Below are positions 58,436 to 64,000 of a DNA stretch of 64,000 bases, piece by piece. Positions within the stretch are counted from its first letter, which is position 1. The number at the start of each line of letters is the position of its first letter. The stretch is from Halicephalobus mephisto (taxonomy: Eukaryota; Nematoda; Chromadorea; Rhabditida; Panagrolaimidae), in contig SWDT01000034.1 of assembly GCA_009193035.1 (NCBI GenBank), forward strand, positions 1 to 64,000, given 5' to 3'. Under the pieces are notes generated by a model. The model searched no databases and had not been told where the DNA came from. It saw only the letters and a list, made by a program, of their open reading frames with translations. Position numbers and translations under genes: made by a program.

Positions 58436-61400
58436 TCACCAACTAGTAGAATTGCTACTCAGGACACGTTTCTCGCAGAAGTCGCCGTAGAAGCCAGAAA
58501 GACACTGACAAACAGCGACATCAGCGGTTCCTCCATTCTGACAGATGGGGATTGTGCAGTCATCTCCAGTATATCCAGTAGGACAGACACAATAACCATT
58601 CGAATCAATAGTTCCCTTCATGCCACAAGCAGGTTTCTGAGGCATGAACCAACTGATTCGTTGGAAACTCTGACCCTTTTCGTCCTGACCGTTGATTTGA
58701 GCCTTGTAAGGTAGAAGGTTGTTCGCGCCATTGGGAGGGATCTAAAAGTACAAAGTTTATCAGTTTGTAAGCTTATATCTTCGTAAGAGTATACAACGAT
58801 CCTCTATTAGATGAAGAATCTTTATATTATATAGTCAATACAGTGAGAGACTATAATTTTCATGATTAAGATAGAGATTCCATCAATTGGATTATGCTAC
58901 CCTATAATATAGTAGGAAACTACAATCTTCATGTTATGAAAAGGATCTTATATCGACGTTAAGACCTCTCTCATAATACATAGTTAATACAACAAGAATT
59001 TACTATCTTCATAGTTATGAAAAGGATCTTATATCGACGTTAAGATCTCTCTCGTACTATATAATTGATATAATAAGAGTCTACAATCTTCGCATCAGTA
59101 AAAAGGATCTTACATCGACGTTAAGACTGCTTTTATATTACATAACTAAGTACCTTTGTTGAATCAACTTTTCTAACAAAATAAAACTTACATTGAACTG
59201 TGAGGTTATGTATTGGTAGGCACAACCTGATCTATCTCTAGGTTGGAATGGAGAAGCTAGAACGACACTTCCGCTTCCAATTTCGACGTCGCTGTAGAGG
59301 GTAAGCTTGATGTACTCCGGGAAGACGTCATATTGTTGATACAGACTATTGGTGACTTCAACAGCCACATATCTGGTTCTGTTGAACTTGTTGTGAGAAT
59401 CAGTACCTGTGTTGGCGATTTCGTGAGGGAAATCATCGTTCTCGTTCACGGTGAAGCCGATAGCGGTCTGAATAGGGGTGCTGCCTGTGATTTGAACTTT
59501 GCAAGGGTTTGGACCGATTGTTTCTATGGACATTTTCCAATATCCAGCAAAGTTTCCGGTTGATGTAGCTGCTGAAATTACAAAAATGAAAAAGTTCAGC
59601 AATATCACCAAAATTACAAAAGCTCTTTGTTACGAAATAACCTCAACACAAACATTCTCTATATCAATACTGCAGTTACAAAGCATTAAGAATAACCTCA
59701 AAGAAACTTTAGTTTTCGATAAGGAAAATTTAAAATAGATCTAAATCTCATAATAGAATCCTACATGTTTACTTTCTGTTGTACGACCTAAGGTCTATTT
59801 GAAATTTTTCTTTAAAAACTTACGGAAACGGTAGGATACCATTCCTTGTGAGTTGACTACAATGAAGTCATCGAAGTTGGTGATTTTCTGACCTCCAGCA
59901 TCGTAGATTTCGACGTAATTGTTTCTGTTGACTCCGTTTCCTATGGCCGTCACAGTCACCCATTTAGCTCTGTTCTCCACGGGGAAGTAGACCCATTTTT
60001 CGTTAAGACAATTGCGGAAGTTCTGATCTTCGATAATGACGTTTTCAAAGATTACAGGTGGAAGGTAGTACGTGATCAAGTTCGTAACTTGACCAGCGTC
60101 GAGGGGAAGGATTCTGCCTCCAGTCGGGATGGCCGTTTGGACAAGATAGTAGTAGCTAGATTCATTGGTGGGGAGCTGAGTCTGACCTGTTAAGATATGG
60201 TTGACTTGGATGCCTCCTCGACCCAGAAGAGCGTTAACGACAAACATGTTGTCACTAGACGAGGGTTGGGTGCTGGAGAAAACGAAGAAAATCGCGGGTT
60301 TGTAGGTGACGAGTTTGATAGTTTCGTAGATGGCATCCATAGTCTTTACATTCACATTTAGATCGTTGGATCCAGTGGATTTGTTGACTGTATTTTGGAA
60401 GACGGAAATGAACTTTCTAGGATCAGTGGTGGAGATGACTTTGTTGACGTTGGCATCATCGAAGGTCGTCAAGATGAACTGCTTCGGGTGATCCTTGACG
60501 TTGATATTGTTCACAAAATCAGCGATTCCAGTGGAGAGATAATTGTTAGCCAAAAGACTGACGATATTCGTGTTGATTACGAAAGCAATAGTGTCATAAG
60601 CAAAGGCGTTCGTGTTGTGAGTCGCCATGTAGTCCCACTGGGTGCATTGAATAAGTTCACAGAATTGTCCGACGAAGCCCGGAGGGCACTGACATTGGCT
60701 TTGAACGATACTGCCTCCATTATAGCAAACAGGAATCTCGCAGAATTGCCCGATGAAAGTAGGGGGACAAGTGCAGATAAAAGGCAAATCAAGAGAAACA
60801 CTTCCGCCATTGAGACACTGACCGATCTGGGGTCCTTGACAGACAGATTGGAGTGCTCTGTTGAAGGACACACTGTCGTTAGTCGTTATTCTAACGTTGA
60901 TGCTGATCGGTTCTCCTGCAGTAGGACAAGAGAACACGTCATTGAAGTAGTAATCAAACTGACATGTAACGGGATCTCTGGCCACGGCGATGCTGTTATA
61001 GTTGATTTTTGCTCCACTGATGCTGATCGCCACAGTAGGCGGGGACTGTAGTTGCGTAGACATGAAGATAGTCGGATGCCGGGGTTGATCGAATTGAGCC
61101 GCAAGGGTAGTGTAATCGTAAGAGGGATTAGGAGCGAATCCTGCGAGGATCGTCTGTCCTGCAGGTTCTGCAATTATCAGAAGACATTGTAGACCTCCGG
61201 GGATATTTCCTGAGGGCGAAATAGAAACAGAGTAGTTTCCTCTGGCATTTAATGGATTTGCGACGTAGATATAACCAGCAGTGACCATAGTACTGGTGAC
61301 TGAATTGAAGGCATTGCCTGAGGGATCCAAGAAAGCAAAGCTGTACTCGTTCATTGTATTCGAGATGAAAATGACGTATCTCGTCTGGATCCCGTCGTTA

Positions 61401-63680
61401 GCTTCGATCTCCATGGTTACGGCAGAAGAGCAATTGACTGTCTGTCTTAGAGTCGGCTGGAAGTTGTACAGTATTCCTCCGTAGCTAGTCATGTAGTCAC
61501 CGATGACGTTGACGTTGTTGCAGAGGTTGATGAAGACCCCTCCAGTAGAATCGGCAAGGGTCTGATAGAGTGAGGTGTCGTCCATGCACGTGATGGTAGC
61601 ATCTCCTTCGTTGCCGTAGGGCTTGACGACGATGACGTTTATACTAGTGGCCATGTTTATTGCTGTGTCTAGTACTTGATTTAAAAGATCCTGGTCCCCG
61701 GCGGGAGAGTCTACAATAAGGAAAAGAACTTGTTGCCATGGATGGGCTACGCTGGCATAAAGAGATGAATTCAGTCCGGATAGGACGTTCTGGGGCTGTA
61801 GGTCATCCGCGAAAGCACTTGGAGTTCCGGTAATCGCGTTGATTAGTCCAGTAATGTTGCTGAACATCTGAGTTTGGACTGTAGGTTCTCCGATGGAGGC
61901 ATTGGAGAAGTAAGTCAACGTGAACCCGTCGAACATCTGAGCAGAATCCGCTCCATTTCCGATGGCGTTCGTGCCACTGATGATCTGGTCCTTGTAGTAA
62001 CTGACAGAAGCCGTGGATTGGAAAACAATGTTAACAGTTTTTTTGCTGGTGTCTGGTCTCCCAGGGATTGTGGTACAGATCATCTGTTCACAGTAATCTC
62101 CGCTGTAGCCTTCAACACAGAAGCAAGAAGGACGACCGTTTCCGGGGAAGAGGTTGACAGAACCTCCGTTTTGGCAGTTTACAATTTCACAGTACTGACC
62201 ACTATGGTAGGGTCTACAAGAACAGGTGTTGTTGCTGAGTGGAGTTCCTCCGTTGCAGTTGAGAGGGACGTTAGTAGGGTCTCTGGTAACTGCAAAGAGA
62301 TATTTCAGAAAAACTTCATTAATTTTCTTGATTTTGAAGAAAATAATAAAAATCAGACTTGATTTCGAAAAAATTTTTAATGTACCGGTATACGAATTAA
62401 AACACAAAACATCAGTGTATTATATTCAATTTACCAATGTACTGTATTTAATAAATCGATACATAGATAACATGTATTTTTTTTTGTCTGTGAATTTTCG
62501 GATTTTTCTAGAAAATTTTAAATATTTCCACTGCATTTCGAAATATCTAAAATTTTCATGATCTTCTAGAAGATTTCAAGAGTTTTATGAAATTCTTCAA
62601 AATTTCAGAATCTTCCACAAGATTTTGAAAGTTTCTACTAAATTCAAGTTTTTAAAGTTCCAAAAGAAAAATTTAAATATTTCTAAAAATTCAATAATTG
62701 TGAAAATTAAAAAATTTTCTAGTATTTTGAAAATCAGAAACTCACTTGGTTGGAAACAAACACTCGGTCTGACTCTGGTGGTAGTAATTTTCGGGTTATC
62801 GTTCTCGGTGTACTGTAAGAGTGCTGCGAAGACTCCAGGAGTACATCCTGGCCATTGGGTGAATTGCAGTGGGAAATTACAGTCAGCTCTGCTGTTGGTG
62901 TTATCAGGTGTAGTTCCGCTTCCACTATAGATCACTGAAGTGGGATCACTGAGAGAAACAGCCGAGAAAGTTAAAGACAATTGAGTCCCTAAGGAGAGGA
63001 TTCTGGCCACTGGAGAAGTAGGAATCGAAGCTGCTGGATAATTCGAAGAAACATCGACTAACTGGTAGTTCTTACTGTAGGCCAGAACTACACTTTCGGA
63101 AGAAGACGTGAAGACTCTGTAGCTGCATCCAGATCCGGACCCTTGGACAGCCAAATTGGCTGTGGTGATGTTGAAGCCGATGACGAAGATTTGGAAGTTG
63201 CCAGCGGTCATGTTAGAGGTCACAGGGGTTCCTCCGTTGGTTACAGTAATCCCAGGACCAGTAGTGTACAAGAACAATCCACTGTCATAAGGTCCAGCAT
63301 TGACTGTGAAAGTGGTCGGAGTTGAACAGTCGAATCCTCTTCTGACTGCCAAGGTCTCAGGAATGAAGTTCAATTTGAAAAGATTCTGGAAAATAGTCCC
63401 GGCCATACTTGTGGTATTTCCGATGTAGATGAATTCTCCGTTGGAAATCGCAGCAATGTTAGTGAATCCGGTGAAAGCAGAAGGATCAGTGTCGTTGAAG
63501 AAAGAGTCAAAGTTCTGGGCGAGAATGGTGTACACAGAGTGACCCCAGTTGAGGAGGGTACGAGTGAGGGCAGCCTCCGCAGTTGTAGAGGATTCCATGT
63601 AAGGGTTATCGGTGGAAAAATCAGAAAGAAGAGAATTCGTGAAGACATAGACATCAGAACGAGGAACAATGGCGTTGTTA
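58436..63680 (-). CDS. Large extracellular EGF and VWA domain protein (IRG-7-like), 3' part
   Basis: Exons 63680-62746, 62289-59824, 59571-59192 and 58741-58436 encode the last ~1360 residues; the gene continues upstream beyond the window. In order: a VWA-like domain (from SDVYVFTNSLLSDF) and a beta-rich region. Then two EGF modules (CNGGTPLSNNTCSC; CQNGGSVNLFPG), a second VWA-like domain (VNIVFQSTASVSYYKD) and another beta-rich segment. Two more EGFs follow (CLNGGSVSLDLPFICTC; CYNGGSIVQSQCQC), then a third VWA-like domain (IAFVINTNIVSLL), a beta-sandwich region, and two final EGFs (CVCPTGYTGDDC; CQCLSGFYGDFCEK). None of the VWA starts shows a complete metal site. The EGF/VWA mix resembles C. 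elegans IRG-7 and relatives, secreted proteins induced by infection. That assignment is tentative. All exon phases agree. There is an AATAAA after the stop. Confidence 0.85.
58930..59130. repeat. 81-bp tandem repeat in an intron of the EGF/VWA gene
   Basis: AAGGATCTTAYATCGACGTT recurs at 58941, 59022 and 59103, an exact 81-bp period. Confidence 0.85.
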
Positions 63681-64000
63681 CTAAAAAGTTAAAATTTCAA
63701 AATCAATATTAGGAGTTTAGAGTAAAAATACAAGAATTACATTATTGGAATTTCTAGAAATAAAAACTGTTGTAAAATTATCCTAGGACAAATTTCCAAG
63801 TTTTCTAAGAAATTCTAGGATTTCATGTTGAAGATATTAATTCCAAAAATTTCTGATATTCTAGGAAATGTTACAAATTCTAATAAGATTATAGGAAATT
63901 TTTGATATTCTATGAAATGTTACAAATTCTAATAAGATTATAGGAAATTCCAAAAATTTTATAAAATTGTAAAAACTTCGGAAATCTTGTTTTAAATTTC
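63681..64000. other. Intron of the EGF/VWA gene to window end
   Basis: AT-rich with TTCTAGAA- and AATTCTAATAAGATTATAGG-type repeats (two copies, about 63876 and 63925). No coding sequence recognised; the next upstream exon lies outside. Confidence 0.55.

Noticed and set aside
1..64000. CRISPR arrays, bacterial operons or prophage.
   Set aside because: Spliceosomal introns and nematode gene families throughout; tandem repeats here lack spacer structure.

Overview
The window is nuclear DNA from a rhabditid nematode, probably Caenorhabditis or a close relative. Introns are mostly 40-60 bp, with GTAAG/GTGAG donors and TTTCAG/TTTTAG acceptors. Several start codons sit directly behind a splice-acceptor signal, as expected for spliced-leader trans-splicing. 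Typical nematode families are present: C-type lectin/VWA proteins, ShKT proteins, an SXP/RAL-2 protein, LIN-23, and zeta GSTs. Intergenic DNA is AT-rich. All gene models here were assembled by eye from splice signals and remembered family alignments; no search was run.

Layout. 0-15 kb: five C-type-lectin/VWA loci (three on +, two on -), with a small membrane protein gene and a class-3 lipase gene between them. 15-24 kb: a sparse, transposon-marked region with a mariner-derived HTH sequence that appears spliced to a non-transposase C-terminus, a Merlin/IS1595-type zinc-ribbon transposase fragment, and a secreted four-domain ShKT protein. 24-36 kb (minus strand): a TTF2/lodestar SWI/SNF ATPase, an SXP/RAL-2 family secreted protein lying among copies of an ~87 bp repeat, and an MKK7-type MAP kinase kinase.

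36-47 kb (plus strand): the RNA polymerase III largest subunit, a short PIG-F homolog, NPRL2 and two tandem zeta-class GSTs, close together and probably an operon. The PIG-F stop and the NPRL2 start share one base. 47-58 kb: lin-23 (beta-TrCP) converges on tars-1 (threonyl-tRNA synthetase), which diverges from a GK5-like FGGY kinase. 57.4-64 kb (minus strand): a large extracellular EGF/VWA protein running off the window, resembling immune-response proteins such as IRG-7, with a Ser/Thr linker plus VWA module downstream that may be an alternative C-terminus.

Functionally the window mixes environment-facing secreted families (lectin/VWA, lipase, ShKT, SXP, EGF/VWA) with housekeeping genes for tRNA synthesis and charging, GPI anchoring, TORC1 nutrient control, tyrosine catabolism, ubiquitin ligation and stress-kinase signalling. 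Two reading frames (the GK5-like kinase and the terminal VWA module) carry a cluster of single-base breaks between 56.3 and 58.1 kb. These look either like local assembly errors or like decay, and matter for anyone using the models.
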